A stretch of DNA of 62,036 bases. It comes from Candidatus Methylomirabilis tolerans (GTDB taxonomy: Bacteria > Methylomirabilota > Methylomirabilia > Methylomirabilales > Methylomirabilaceae). Below, piece by piece: positions 34,351 through 43,477 of this stretch (position 1 is its first letter; each line of letters starts with the position of its first letter). The position numbers and the translations under genes are program-made. Location of the stretch: contig JAIOIU010000136.1 of NCBI GenBank assembly GCA_019912425.1, positions 1-62,036 of the forward strand, given 5' to 3'. The notes under the pieces were generated by a model. The model was not told the origin of the DNA and searched no databases. It saw only the letters and a program-made list of their open reading frames with translations.

Positions 34351-35664
34351 TTACTCCACCGTAAACATATTCCAGCCCGTCCCCGTCGCCGTAGAGGTAT
34401 CAGTCGGCGTCGTAATGCGTACCGCTCTCGGCCCGGGTACAGCACCTGAGGTGATCGCGAGGGTAAACATCGCCTCAGTGCCATCGGGGCTCACGGCAAG
34501 GTTCGTCACTGACAGATTCGGGTCAGTCGCTCCATTCAACTCGAAGGTCACTCCGGTTGCACCCGAGAACCCAGCGCCACTAATCAGCACCGAGAGCCCG
34601 GCGACCCCACGTGCGCCGACGGATGGCAAGACCGCGGCGATGAACGGCTCAAGCGCGATCGCGACAAGTGACGACTGAACAAAGACTGTCTGCCCGATCA
34701 GCGGCGCGAAGCCGACACTGACGTTGGGTGCGGCAAGAGTACTCGGAGTGGAGAGGGGTGGTGTGACAAATCCTACGCTCACTGGTGGCGCAGTGAGTGT
34801 GTTGATCACACTTGACCCTTGAGCGATAAATCCCACGCTTACGGGCCGCGCCATCAGGTTGTTCACGATTGCGGACGTCAGGGCCGCAGGGGCAACACTC
34901 ACGGGTCTGGCAAAGATCTCTGGCGCCTGAACGATTACCACCGTGGCCGAATCGAAGAGGGACGGATCGTCGGTGCGCGTCGCCATGACCGTGATGGTGG
35001 CGGGCGACGGGGCCACCGCCGGTGCTGTATATAGCCCAGTCGGTGAGATCGTTCCGACAGTCATATTGCCGCTCACGACTCCATTCACGTTCCAGGTAAT
35101 AACGGCCGCAATCGTACCGCTCATCGTTGCCGTAAACTGCTGCGCCTGCTTCGTGAACAGCACGGCATTCGAAGGGCTGATCGTGATGGCGCTCAGCACC
35201 ATAAAAGGCTCCGGAGAAGTTGCAGTGCCGAGCGGTGTGGTTACCGTGATCGGCCCCGTGAGCGCCCCCAGCGGGACCGATGTGGCGATGCTGTTCGCCG
35301 TGGCCGCGCTGACGGTCGCGATGGCCCCACTGAAGAACACGGTATTTTGTGCGGAGTCCGGGCTAAAGCCTCCGCCGAAGATCGAGACCTCCGTCCCGAC
35401 TTTCCCCCTATCGGGACTCACCAGCGTGATAGCCACCGGTCCCGCGGTGTCAGCAACATTGTGGCGACTGATGGCGAGGATGTTGCCGACCCCATCGTAG
35501 GTATAGGTCGCCGCGTTCCCCCCCTGATCCACTACCCCCACCAGCCTCCCCAGGTCGTCATAGACGTAATGGACCGCGGACTCCTGCGCCCGCGCGCCGC
35601 CCGCCAGGCCCAGCATCAACTGGAGCGTCAAGAGAACTGCAAACGGTCTCAATCTTCGCTTCAT
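34351..35664 (-). CDS. Secreted protein with YD repeat, IPT/TIG domains and 20-residue repeats
   Basis: A 437-residue protein. Signal peptide residues 1-26 (LTLQLMLGLAGGARAQ). One RHS/YD-type pair, YVYDDLGRLVGVVDQGG and YTYDGVGNILAISR, occupies residues 30-68. An IPT/TIG domain follows (LVSPDRGKVGTEVSIFGGGF, 80-155), then a bacterial Ig-like stretch (ITISPSNAVLF) and four exact-length 20-residue repeats at 252-331. A second IPT/TIG domain (VLPSVGARGVAGLSVLISGA) ends the protein. It resembles a shortened RHS-related surface protein. The ATG at 35664 has AAGGA seven bases upstream. The RHS effector and its immunity candidate lie directly upstream. Confidence 0.8.
   Translation of the reverse strand: MKRRLRPFAVLLTLQLMLGLAGGARAQESAVHYVYDDLGRLVGVVDQGGNAATYTYDGVGNILAISRHNVADTAGPVAITLVSPDRGKVGTEVSIFGGGFSPDSAQNTVFFSGAIATVSAATANSIATSVPLGALTGPITVTTPLGTATSPEPFMVLSAITISPSNAVLFTKQAQQFTATMSGTIAAVITWNVNGVVSGNMTVGTISPTGLYTAPAVAPSPATITVMATRTDDPSLFDSATVVIVQAPEIFARPVSVAPAALTSAIVNNLMARPVSVGFIAQGSSVINTLTAPPVSVGFVTPPLSTPSTLAAPNVSVGFAPLIGQTVFVQSSLVAIALEPFIAAVLPSVGARGVAGLSVLISGAGFSGATGVTFELNGATDPNLSVTNLAVSPDGTEAMFTLAITSGAVPGPRAVRITTPTDTSTATGTGWNMFTVE
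34672..34911 (-). repeat. Four 60-base in-frame repeats (VSVGF module)
   Basis: The protein segment consists of four back-to-back 20-residue units beginning ARPVSVAP, ARPVSVGF, APPVSVGF and APNVSVGF. The unit length is identical each time while the second half diverges, which suggests old tandem duplication with selection on the VSV core. Confidence 0.75.
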
Positions 35665-35687
35665 GAGCTTGTCCTTACTACTTCTTA

Positions 35688-35975
35688 CTATTTGAATAGC
35701 CGACCGAGCAGTCGCCAGAGCAACCACAACACACCGCCAACCGTCGAGTACAGAACCACATTACTCCCAACAGAGATCGCAACGACCACAATCGGCTCCC
35801 ACCATCGTTGGTGAATCGTCTCAAGCGCCATCAACATAATAGAACTTGGCCAGAGAACAACCCCAAGGTACGGCCAGTCAAAAATGTCCCACAAATACCG
35901 AGCGATGATGAATATAACCACAGGAATAAGTAGGCCCGCCAAGGTCCAATACATCACAAATCGAGTCATCTTCAT
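35688..35975 (-). CDS. Small membrane protein, candidate immunity protein of the RHS effector
   Basis: A 95-residue protein of three to four hydrophobic helices (WTLAGLLIPVVIFIIARYL, VVLWPSSIMLMAL, PIVVVAISVGSNVVLY, GGVLWLLWRLLG). Its ATG overlaps the stop codon of the RHS gene as ATGA, so it is translated together with it. Its GC is about 49 percent, below the roughly 63 percent of the RHS core. Position, coupling and composition are those of an immunity gene in polymorphic toxin loci. No known immunity family is recognised, and membrane localisation would suit an effector acting at the envelope. Confidence 0.7.
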   Translation of the reverse strand: MKMTRFVMYWTLAGLLIPVVIFIIARYLWDIFDWPYLGVVLWPSSIMLMALETIHQRWWEPIVVVAISVGSNVVLYSTVGGVLWLLWRLLGRLFK

Positions 35976-38900
35976 GGCCTGGGCTCACCATAGGTTTCTC
36001 TGAGCTGACGGAACAGTTGCTTCGGAAGTATCGTGTTAGGTACTTGCAATCCCCCCGCCCGCAAGACCTCCTCTACGAAGATCGCGCAATTTCGGGAGAA
36101 CAAATTATAGGGACGGGGCTGGCCGAGTGCGTTGCTAAGAATCTGCTGCATTATGGCGTCCTGAGATGGGCTTGTCGGAATCATAATCGTCTGGATCGCC
36201 TGTCGCGGATCAAGACGAACGGTACCAAGTACATCCTGTCCCGCCAACACCGCTATAGAACGTTCTAAGGGATAGTGACCCACTGTCTGCGGCGTATTGA
36301 TGCCCACCCCGATGTGGCCGAATCCTCTTCTGCCGAGGGCGTCAGGAACTCCAGGGTATAAGGCAACTATTGCATCTAGTCCTAAGGGGTCGGTAAATGA
36401 GATTGGGTTGTTCAGAACATACCGATAAAGGTTTATGCCCCCGAAGAGCCCGACTGGATCCTCACCGAGGAAGCGATGAAGCAGTGGTAAGTAGTAGCGT
36501 GCCCGGTACGAATAGAGGCCGACCACGCTATCATTTTCTCGGCTCGTGTATTGGAATGGGTTTGGGAAGGTTGGATTTGTAGAAGACGTAGCGCCAAAAG
36601 GGTCGTAGGAATACCGGACTATGGGCGACGCGGTAGAATCTGTAACCGCTAAGGTACTCCCCAATGGGTCGTAAATGGAGAAGTAGGTGCCGTCCCGATT
36701 GGTGAAGCTGAAAGCCTCGTCGATCGCGAGCGACCGAAAGTAGTTCGTTGTGCCGCTTGGGTCTAGTTGCTGGATGATATCGAGGCCGTCGTAGAGGTAT
36801 TGGGTGGGCTGGCCATTGATCTGTTTGGTCGCCCGACGACCGAAGGCATCGTACCCAAAGTCGGCGCTCGTGGTAGGACCGCTGAGGGCCACCAGCCGAT
36901 TCCGCGCATCCCACGTGAAGGTCGTCACGCCGGCAGCATCGGTGACGCTCGTGAGATTCCCATTCGCGTCGTAGGTCATGGACTTGTCGCTGAAGGTCTG
37001 CTGGCGATTGGCGGCATCATAGGCAGCGCTCGGCACCGGATCAGGCAACAGCGTCCGTGCGAAGGAGCCGCCTACGCCGGTGCGGTTGCCGGCGCGGTCG
37101 TAAGTGTAAGTGAGATCGCCAAGCACACCTGTCGCGTTCTGGTAGATCAGGGCGGTAAACCGAGAGGCCGCATCGTACTGGTAGTCGGTGGAGACGCCGT
37201 TGGGCAGCGCGAGCTTCGTTCGCCGACCGACAGCATCGTAGTCAATCGCCACCGGGTTCAGGGGCGCCTGGGTGATGCTGCGCAGCCGAGACGCGGCGTC
37301 GTAAGTGTAGGTGACTGGGTTGAGATCATTGACCTGCATCTCGGTCCGGCGGCCCAGGGGATCGTAGTCGTAGGCCAGCGTGCCGAGGCCGGTGGTCTCC
37401 GACACGAGCCGATCCAGCGGGTCGTAGGCGAGCGTGATCGGCCGGTGCGGATCGGCGCTGTCGTCGGCCTGCACCAAGCGACCGACCGTATCGTAGACGA
37501 AGCCGGTTGTGGTGCCATCGGCGAAGGCGGATGTCGTGCGCCGGTTCAGCGCGTCATAGCTGAAGGTCGCGGTGTGCCCCGTGCGATCGGTGGTCCTCAC
37601 CAGGTTGCCATTACCGTCATAGGTGAAGGTCTCGACAGCGCCCATGGGATCGGTCCGGGAGGCCAGGTGGTCCATGCTGTCGTAGGTGTGGGTGATTGTG
37701 TGGTTCAGCGCGTCCGTCACGGTGAGGAGGTTTCCGTTGCCGTCGTAGGTGAAGCGGGTTACGCCGCCCCGGGGATCGGCAAGGCTGCTAAGCCGGTTCA
37801 GGGGATCGTAGGTGAAGGTCGTGGCCTTCCCACGTGGGTCAGTCTGGGTCAGGAGGCGCGAGACGGCATCGTACGTCCGGGTCGAGACGTTGCCGAGCGG
37901 GTCAGTGATCGTGCTCAGGTTCCCGCTCGCATCGTACTCGAAGCGGGTCGTGTGGCCGAGGGCATCGGTCGTCGCAGTCGGCTGACCGAAGGCATTAGAG
38001 GTCATCGTGGTCGTCTGCCCGAGGGGGTCCGCGAGACTCGTGAGGTTCCCCGTGGCGTTGTAGGCGAAGGTCGTGACGTTGCCCATCGGATCGGTCAGGC
38101 GCGTGAGCCGGTTGAAGGTCGGCTCATAGGTGAAAGTGCGGACGTGGCCCTGCGGGTCGGTAATGGAGGTGACGTTGCCCGCATCGTAGGTGAATCGGGT
38201 GACGCGCCCCAGCGGATCGGTGGTGGCGGTCAGGAGATTGGACAAGGGCTCGTACTCGAACAGGGTCGTCTGGCCGAGGGCGTCGCTGATGGCGGTGCGG
38301 AGACCGGCGCCGTTGAACCGGTGCGTGGTGGGATGGCCGCGGGGATCGACCAGGACGGTGGCGACGACTTGGCTGCTCGAGGGGGTGGCGCTGCAGGGTG
38401 CCTGAGTGATCGGGCCGCCGGCCGCTGCCTCAGTCAAGAGCTGCTGCGCAGGTGCGGTCGTCGCCAGGTCGGCCGTGACGTAGTAGATCGTGAAGAGGCC
38501 ACCATCGGCCAGTTGCTGGCGGCAGACGCGGCCGTTCGCATCGTAGGTGTTGCGGAGGAAGGTGATGCCGCGTGGGTCGGTGATGGAGGTCATGCGGCTG
38601 CTCGCGTCGTAGGTGTAGGTGGTGCGCCCGCCCGCCGGATCGGTGATGGCTGTGAGACGGTTCGAGCCGTCATACTCGTACCGGACCGTGCGCCCGAGAG
38701 GATCCGTGGCGGCGTTGACGCGGTCGCGAGCCAGTATCACCCAACTGATCGAGATGGCACGTCCTCCGGGATCGCGGATGGCGGTCGGGTTGTACTCGAC
38801 TTGGCGCTCGATAGAGACCGCGTTGCCGCTGCGGTCTCTGACCTCAATCAGCAGGCCGAAGCTGTCGAAGCGGAGGGTTTGACCGTCCCGATAGCGCAGT

Positions 38901-41900
38901 GATCTGCTGCCGTCCGGGTTGGTCGTGATGCGGGCCCCACGAAAGGCGGGGATCGTGGTATTGATGTAGCTGCCGTCGGGCTGTTTGAAGAACTGGGTCC
39001 GAGCGTTCCCCTCATAGGCGTAGGTCAACACCGTCGAGGCCGTCTGGAGAAGGACGTCGTCGAACGTCAGGGTGGTACCGATACCGAAGGACCCAGGGGC
39101 CGTGTCGCCCGAGCGATAGGTTCGGGTCAGGCTGACGGGAATCCGACCAGGGAGCACCAGGTCGGTCTGGGTGAGGATGAAGATGCCGGTGGAGAGGTCC
39201 ACGGGGTCGGCGCCAGGGGTACCGAGGCCTTTCTGAGGGGTGGGGCCGCCTTGGGGGTCACCGACGCGCGAGGAACTCCAGACCGCCGCACCGCAGCAGA
39301 ACTTGGGGATGCCGACGCCGGGGTCCGTGGCGATACTCGTCCCGTTCTCGCTCACCGTCCCGGTCCCGGCCAGGCGCCACGCGTTCGGCGCCTCGCCCAG
39401 GTTCGACGACTCGTCGAAGTACCACAGTTCGGCCTTCTCGCCCGGTGCGAGCCCCAGGTCATTGGGGGCCTCGAACGGAATGGGTTGGGTGGGGGTGCCC
39501 CCACCCTGCTTGCCGAAGTAGAACATGTAGACGGTTCGCGCGTTCACCTCTGGCGGAAGGGGCGGCACCGGCAACCGATCGATCGGGACGGTACGGATCG
39601 AGACCTGCTCGTTGGGCTGTCCGTCCCAGCCGACGATCCGAGTTCCGGCAGGGATGCGGAGCCTGACGCCTGGCAGGTCCGGGTCGGTAGCGACCGTCTC
39701 CCGTGTCGGATCGATCAGCGTGAAGTTGGAGTTTTTCTGGGCGTGCAGGTGGGGGAGATACGGGAGGTGATTGAGCTGCCAGGCCGCGATGGTCAGGGAG
39801 ACGGTGATGGTTGGATAATGCTGGGTCGGGGTGCTGGCCGGCCCGCCGTCGATCAGGACCACCTGGTCACCGGCAGGCGGGTCGAGGAGCAGGAAGTTAC
39901 CGTTAGCGTCGGTGGAGGCCGTCGTGCCGCCGACGGCGATCGTGACGCCCTGAAGCGGGCGTTCGTCGGTATCCACGACGCGGCCGCTGAGCGCCGTGCG
40001 GCCAGCGGCGAGGACCTGTACCATCAGCGTGGCTGAACGGCTCCGCATGACACCGTCAATCATGGCGGTCCCGGTGACGGTCAGGGTGAAGGTACCGGCA
40101 GGGACGGAGCCGGCCGCGGCGACGGTGAGGGTGGCGACTCCTCCCGGCGCGATCTGCGGCGGGCTGAGTATCGTGGTTACGCCTACCGGTGCCCCGCTCA
40201 GCGCGAGGGCGATGGAGCCGATAAAGCCCTCTGACACTGCGGCCGTGATCCGGTAGCTCACCTGGTCGCCCGCCAGGACCGCCCCGGTTGTGGGCGCGAT
40301 GGTCAGGGTGAAGTCCGGGCCGCCGACGACGGTAAAGGTGGCAGTTGCGCTGCTCATGTTGCTGGCCTGGTCGGCAATGCTCGCCTGCAGGGTGTGGGGA
40401 CCATTCGCGAGGGGCGTCGCCAGCGTGGCGGTACCGCCGGTAGGTGAGAGCGCGAATGCCGCTGAAATGTCGCTCCCATCGAGCGTAACGCGGAAGGTGC
40501 CTAATGCAACCCCCGAGGCAGCGTCGCTGTAGGCAAGCGTGATGGTGAGCGTCGGCGTGGAGACGCTGCTACCATTGGCTGGGGCGGTGATGGCAAGGAC
40601 AGGCGGGGTGTTGTCGGTCGTGATGGGGATCATAGCACTCACCTCACTGCCTGCTTTGTCGCGCGCAAACGCCGAAAGGGTGTGTGCGCCGTTGGCAAGA
40701 AGCGTCGTGTCGAGTGGGGTGGTGAAGGGTGGCGTATTGGTGGCCGCGAGGGTCAGGTCGTCGGCTTTTAACGTCACGAGGCCGATGCCGTTGCTGTCAC
40801 TCGCCGTGGCCGTGAAGGGAATGGTTCCGCTCAGCTTGGCAGACGCGGCCGGATTGGTGATCGAGACAGCAGGCGGCAGATCGTCGTGGACAACGGTGAT
40901 GCTAGTCGGCGCAGAGGTAAGCCCATTGCCTGCCGCCACTGTAGCAAAGGTCTGGAGGGAGTTGCTTGTGTTTTTGGCGAGGAGGACACTGATAGCGAAG
41001 GCGCCGGCCGCATCGGCAAAGCCGGCGACGGGCGCTGAGCCTCCGTGAACGGTTACGAGGGCGCCTGGCTCCGTAGTCCCATGGAGCAGGAGGGTGGGCT
41101 GGTTCGTAAAAGCGGGTGCGGCGGGGTCGAGCGTCGGCGCCGCGGGGGCGAGGAATTTGAGGACCCGCTTCTGCCCGGCCTCGACGACGTAGAGATTTCC
41201 CTGACTGTCGAGGGCGAGGCCACGGGGCTTGCGAAGCCCTTGTGCAAAGGTTACTACCTGACCATCCGGCCGGCGTGTCAGGATGACGCCGTATTCAGGT
41301 CCTGGCTCTTTGGTCAGGGTTCCCGTGAGGAAGAGTCCCTCGACACGATCGCGGACGACGCCGAAGGGGTCTTTGAGGGGCTGGGTAATCACCGCGGTGA
41401 CCTGCCCGTCGGCATCGACATGGAAGAGGCTGCCCTTGATGGCGGCGTTGCCCCGCTCGAAGCGCTCGGCCGCGACAAGGAGACTGCCGTCGGGTACGGT
41501 GAGGACCCCCTGCGGGTCCTTGAATTCGTCGATCAACGGCGCGACGACGCCGCTCGTATCGATCGAGTAGAGCGCCCCTTTTTCATCGCGCTCACCCCTT
41601 CGCCCTTGTGCGGAGACGACGAGATCGCCGGTAAGCCCGAGGGCGAGCCCTTTCGGATGCTTGAACCCGTCGATCACTACGGTGAGGGTCTGGGTCGTGG
41701 GGTCGCGGCGGAGAATCACCCCCTTCTGCTCTTTTCCAGCTATTCCCCGCTGGTGCTTGGCAGCAAGGAATAGTACGCCGTCCTCATCGAGGGTGATCCC
41801 CTCGGGTTTCTCCAGGTTATCAATCACGACGGTGACCGTACGGTCGGGGGCGATCTGCAGGATCCAGCCGGGCTCGGCCTCGGAGAGCAGAAGCTGATCT

Positions 41901-42073
41901 TGAGGGTCGAGCGTAAGGTACTGCGGGGACTTCAGGTCATTGATGACGATCTCAAACGGGGCAAGTGCTTGCAAGGACGGGTTGGGATCGAGGGCGGAGG
42001 CCTGACCGGCCAGGGCGAGGAGGCCAACTAGACCAAGTAAAACGAGAGTACAGTTGCTACTGGAACGTAGCAT
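35972..42073 (-). CDS. Giant secreted RHS repeat protein with C-terminal NlpC/P60-LRAT-like tip
   Basis: A 2033-residue protein with a signal peptide (LVLLGLVGLLALAGQASA). Residues about 35-310 form an NHL/SMP-30-like propeller (KGLALGLTGDLVVSAQG). Residues 315-590 are Ig-like repeats, and about 690-745 a carboxypeptidase-regulatory-like domain (SGRVVDTDERPLQGV). About 970 to 1050 is the DUF6531-type entry (DPVDLSTGIFILTQTDLVL). RHS/YD repeats follow to about 1760. The RHS-associated core ends NPISFTDPLGL near 1899. The last 134 residues are a distinct tip with GHIGVGI, a GHYP histidine and NCAIFVEEVLRAGG. That His-then-Cys order is typical of permuted papain-like (LRAT/NlpC-P60) hydrolases. 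GC falls from about 63 percent in the core to about 53 percent in the tip. Confidence 0.85.
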   Translation of the reverse strand: MLRSSSNCTLVLLGLVGLLALAGQASALDPNPSLQALAPFEIVINDLKSPQYLTLDPQDQLLLSEAEPGWILQIAPDRTVTVVIDNLEKPEGITLDEDGVLFLAAKHQRGIAGKEQKGVILRRDPTTQTLTVVIDGFKHPKGLALGLTGDLVVSAQGRRGERDEKGALYSIDTSGVVAPLIDEFKDPQGVLTVPDGSLLVAAERFERGNAAIKGSLFHVDADGQVTAVITQPLKDPFGVVRDRVEGLFLTGTLTKEPGPEYGVILTRRPDGQVVTFAQGLRKPRGLALDSQGNLYVVEAGQKRVLKFLAPAAPTLDPAAPAFTNQPTLLLHGTTEPGALVTVHGGSAPVAGFADAAGAFAISVLLAKNTSNSLQTFATVAAGNGLTSAPTSITVVHDDLPPAVSITNPAASAKLSGTIPFTATASDSNGIGLVTLKADDLTLAATNTPPFTTPLDTTLLANGAHTLSAFARDKAGSEVSAMIPITTDNTPPVLAITAPANGSSVSTPTLTITLAYSDAASGVALGTFRVTLDGSDISAAFALSPTGGTATLATPLANGPHTLQASIADQASNMSSATATFTVVGGPDFTLTIAPTTGAVLAGDQVSYRITAAVSEGFIGSIALALSGAPVGVTTILSPPQIAPGGVATLTVAAAGSVPAGTFTLTVTGTAMIDGVMRSRSATLMVQVLAAGRTALSGRVVDTDERPLQGVTIAVGGTTASTDANGNFLLLDPPAGDQVVLIDGGPASTPTQHYPTITVSLTIAAWQLNHLPYLPHLHAQKNSNFTLIDPTRETVATDPDLPGVRLRIPAGTRIVGWDGQPNEQVSIRTVPIDRLPVPPLPPEVNARTVYMFYFGKQGGGTPTQPIPFEAPNDLGLAPGEKAELWYFDESSNLGEAPNAWRLAGTGTVSENGTSIATDPGVGIPKFCCGAAVWSSSRVGDPQGGPTPQKGLGTPGADPVDLSTGIFILTQTDLVLPGRIPVSLTRTYRSGDTAPGSFGIGTTLTFDDVLLQTASTVLTYAYEGNARTQFFKQPDGSYINTTIPAFRGARITTNPDGSRSLRYRDGQTLRFDSFGLLIEVRDRSGNAVSIERQVEYNPTAIRDPGGRAISISWVILARDRVNAATDPLGRTVRYEYDGSNRLTAITDPAGGRTTYTYDASSRMTSITDPRGITFLRNTYDANGRVCRQQLADGGLFTIYYVTADLATTAPAQQLLTEAAAGGPITQAPCSATPSSSQVVATVLVDPRGHPTTHRFNGAGLRTAISDALGQTTLFEYEPLSNLLTATTDPLGRVTRFTYDAGNVTSITDPQGHVRTFTYEPTFNRLTRLTDPMGNVTTFAYNATGNLTSLADPLGQTTTMTSNAFGQPTATTDALGHTTRFEYDASGNLSTITDPLGNVSTRTYDAVSRLLTQTDPRGKATTFTYDPLNRLSSLADPRGGVTRFTYDGNGNLLTVTDALNHTITHTYDSMDHLASRTDPMGAVETFTYDGNGNLVRTTDRTGHTATFSYDALNRRTTSAFADGTTTGFVYDTVGRLVQADDSADPHRPITLAYDPLDRLVSETTGLGTLAYDYDPLGRRTEMQVNDLNPVTYTYDAASRLRSITQAPLNPVAIDYDAVGRRTKLALPNGVSTDYQYDAASRFTALIYQNATGVLGDLTYTYDRAGNRTGVGGSFARTLLPDPVPSAAYDAANRQQTFSDKSMTYDANGNLTSVTDAAGVTTFTWDARNRLVALSGPTTSADFGYDAFGRRATKQINGQPTQYLYDGLDIIQQLDPSGTTNYFRSLAIDEAFSFTNRDGTYFSIYDPLGSTLAVTDSTASPIVRYSYDPFGATSSTNPTFPNPFQYTSRENDSVVGLYSYRARYYLPLLHRFLGEDPVGLFGGINLYRYVLNNPISFTDPLGLDAIVALYPGVPDALGRRGFGHIGVGINTPQTVGHYPLERSIAVLAGQDVLGTVRLDPRQAIQTIMIPTSPSQDAIMQQILSNALGQPRPYNLFSRNCAIFVEEVLRAGGLQVPNTILPKQLFRQLRETYGEPRP

Positions 42074-42190
42074 AATAGGATGAGTTATGTCTCATTATAT
42101 ATAAATCAGTCAAGATAAAAGTTATAGCATGTAAAAGAAGTAAACTATATTATTCGATATAACATAGTAGAGAACTATTGGTGAGGGGGC
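42074..42190 (-). promoter_or_regulatory. AT-rich promoter region of the RHS operon
   Basis: About 117 bases with very low GC in a GC-rich window. On the minus strand TATAAT lies at 42099-42094, 20 bases before the RHS start; no good -35 is seen at 17 bases. A perfect ATGAG/CTCAT inverted repeat at 42080-42095 overlaps the -10 box and could be an operator. No ribosome binding site is obvious. AT-rich islands like this often bind silencing proteins; that is an inference. Confidence 0.5.
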
Positions 42191-43219
42191 TTAGCCGGGG
42201 TGCGCTTGCATGAAGCGGTCGAGTTCAGCAATGAGGCGTTGTTTCTCGTCGGCGCCCAGGAAGCTCGCCTCAAACGCGTTCCTTGTGAGCGTGTAGATAT
42301 CATGCCGGGTCAACCCAAGCGCCTTCTGCGAAGCCAGCAGATTCTCGGTGATATAGCCGCCGAAGTAGGCGGGATCGTCAGAATTGATAGTCACGCACAA
42401 CCCGAGATCCAGCAGTTGCTTGAGATTATGATCCTCCAGCGACTTGAAGACGCACAGCTTCACATTCGAGAGAGGACACGCGGTGAGGGGAATCCTTTCC
42501 CGGGCCAGTCGTTGGACCAGCGATGGATCCTCAAGACACCGGACGCCATGGTCTAACCGCGACACGTGGAGCAGGTCGAGCGCCTGCCGGATATAGTCTG
42601 GTGGACCCTCTTCCCCCGCGTGGGCGACGGTCAAATACCCTTCCGCTCTGGCCCGCTGAAACACCTCAACGAACTTGCTGGGGGGATGATTCAGCTCTGA
42701 CGAGTCTAATCCGACGGCCACAATCCAGTCCTTGAATCGGAGGGACGCCTCGAGCGTCTGCATAGCTGCCTCTGCGCTCAGGTGGCGAAGAAAGCACATG
42801 ATCAGCCCTGATGAGATGTTCAGTCGCGGGATGGCCTCTTCGAGGGCGCGATGGATGCCCCTGATAACCGTTTCAAGTGGGACGCCCCGATCGGTGTGGG
42901 CCTGGGGATCGAAGAAGATTTCCACGTGGCGAACATTCTGTTGCGCGGCACGCTCAAGATAGGCCCAGGTCAAATCAAAGAAATCCTGCTCGGAGAGAAG
43001 CGCGCGGGTTCCTTCATAATAGATATCCAGGAACGACTGGAGATTGTGAAAGCTATACGCCTTGCGAAGCTCCTCGACCGTTTGAACTCGAAGGGTCAGG
43101 TGATTGCGCCTGGCCATCTCGCACAGCAGTTCAGGCTCCAATGTGCCCTCAATATGCACATGCAGCTCTGCTTTTGGAAGATCGCGAATGAACTGGACCA
43201 GATTGTAAGAGGTTATCAT
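42191..43219 (-). CDS. Adenine deaminase, adenosine deaminase-like family
   Basis: A 342-residue amidohydrolase that converts adenine to hypoxanthine. Zinc ligands HVH are in [17 protein letters not shown] near residue 17. [15 protein letters not shown] supplies His and Glu near 195-200, [12 protein letters not shown] follows near 218, and [13 protein letters not shown] has the aspartates near 275. The sequence [11 protein letters not shown] and AHAGEEGP distinguish the adenine deaminase (Aah1-type) branch from true adenosine deaminases. I chose the ATG at 43219. The frame extends to 43405, but that part lacks family sequence and overlaps the divergent egtB promoter. It supplies purine salvage alongside guaA and guaB. 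Confidence 0.9.
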   Translation of the reverse strand: MITSYNLVQFIRDLPKAELHVHIEGTLEPELLCEMARRNHLTLRVQTVEELRKAYSFHNLQSFLDIYYEGTRALLSEQDFFDLTWAYLERAAQQNVRHVEIFFDPQAHTDRGVPLETVIRGIHRALEEAIPRLNISSGLIMCFLRHLSAEAAMQTLEASLRFKDWIVAVGLDSSELNHPPSKFVEVFQRARAEGYLTVAHAGEEGPPDYIRQALDLLHVSRLDHGVRCLEDPSLVQRLARERIPLTACPLSNVKLCVFKSLEDHNLKQLLDLGLCVTINSDDPAYFGGYITENLLASQKALGLTRHDIYTLTRNAFEASFLGADEKQRLIAELDRFMQAHPG

Positions 43220-43321
43220 CTCTTTTTCTCTTCGCCCGATGAGCGTGCTCAACTGAGAGCATACACCACCCGTCTCCCGTGTCCATACTTTTTGGGCGCC
43301 TTCAGATGATTCAAAGAACCC

Positions 43322-43350
43322 TTGCCCGCTTCCCAATGCGGACTTATAAT
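43322..43350 (+). promoter_or_regulatory. Sigma-70 promoter of the EgtB-like gene
   Basis: TTGCCC (43322-43327), 17-base spacer, TATAAT (43345-43350). The predicted start near 43357 gives a leader of about 120 bases before the ATG at 43478. Confidence 0.65.
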
Positions 43351-43477
43351 TCGCGAAGTATGGTCCCTCCTGCAGGGTGGAGGCAGGGCTTGCCGCCGAA
43401 TCCATAGTGATAGCCGGTATTGCGGCCAGGCAGTGGAGGGATCGGGCGCGGTTATTTTATTTAACAGGGAGGATCAG

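Noticed and set aside
36767-38902. A 711-codon plus-strand open frame
   Set aside because: It is antisense to the RHS/YD repeats, which share GC-biased codons and keep the opposite frame open. No signal peptide, ribosome site or family motif.
43219-43405. Long N-terminal extension of the adenine deaminase ORF
   Set aside because: The extra 62 codons have no family sequence and overlap the divergent promoter; family alignment begins at the ATG at 43219.
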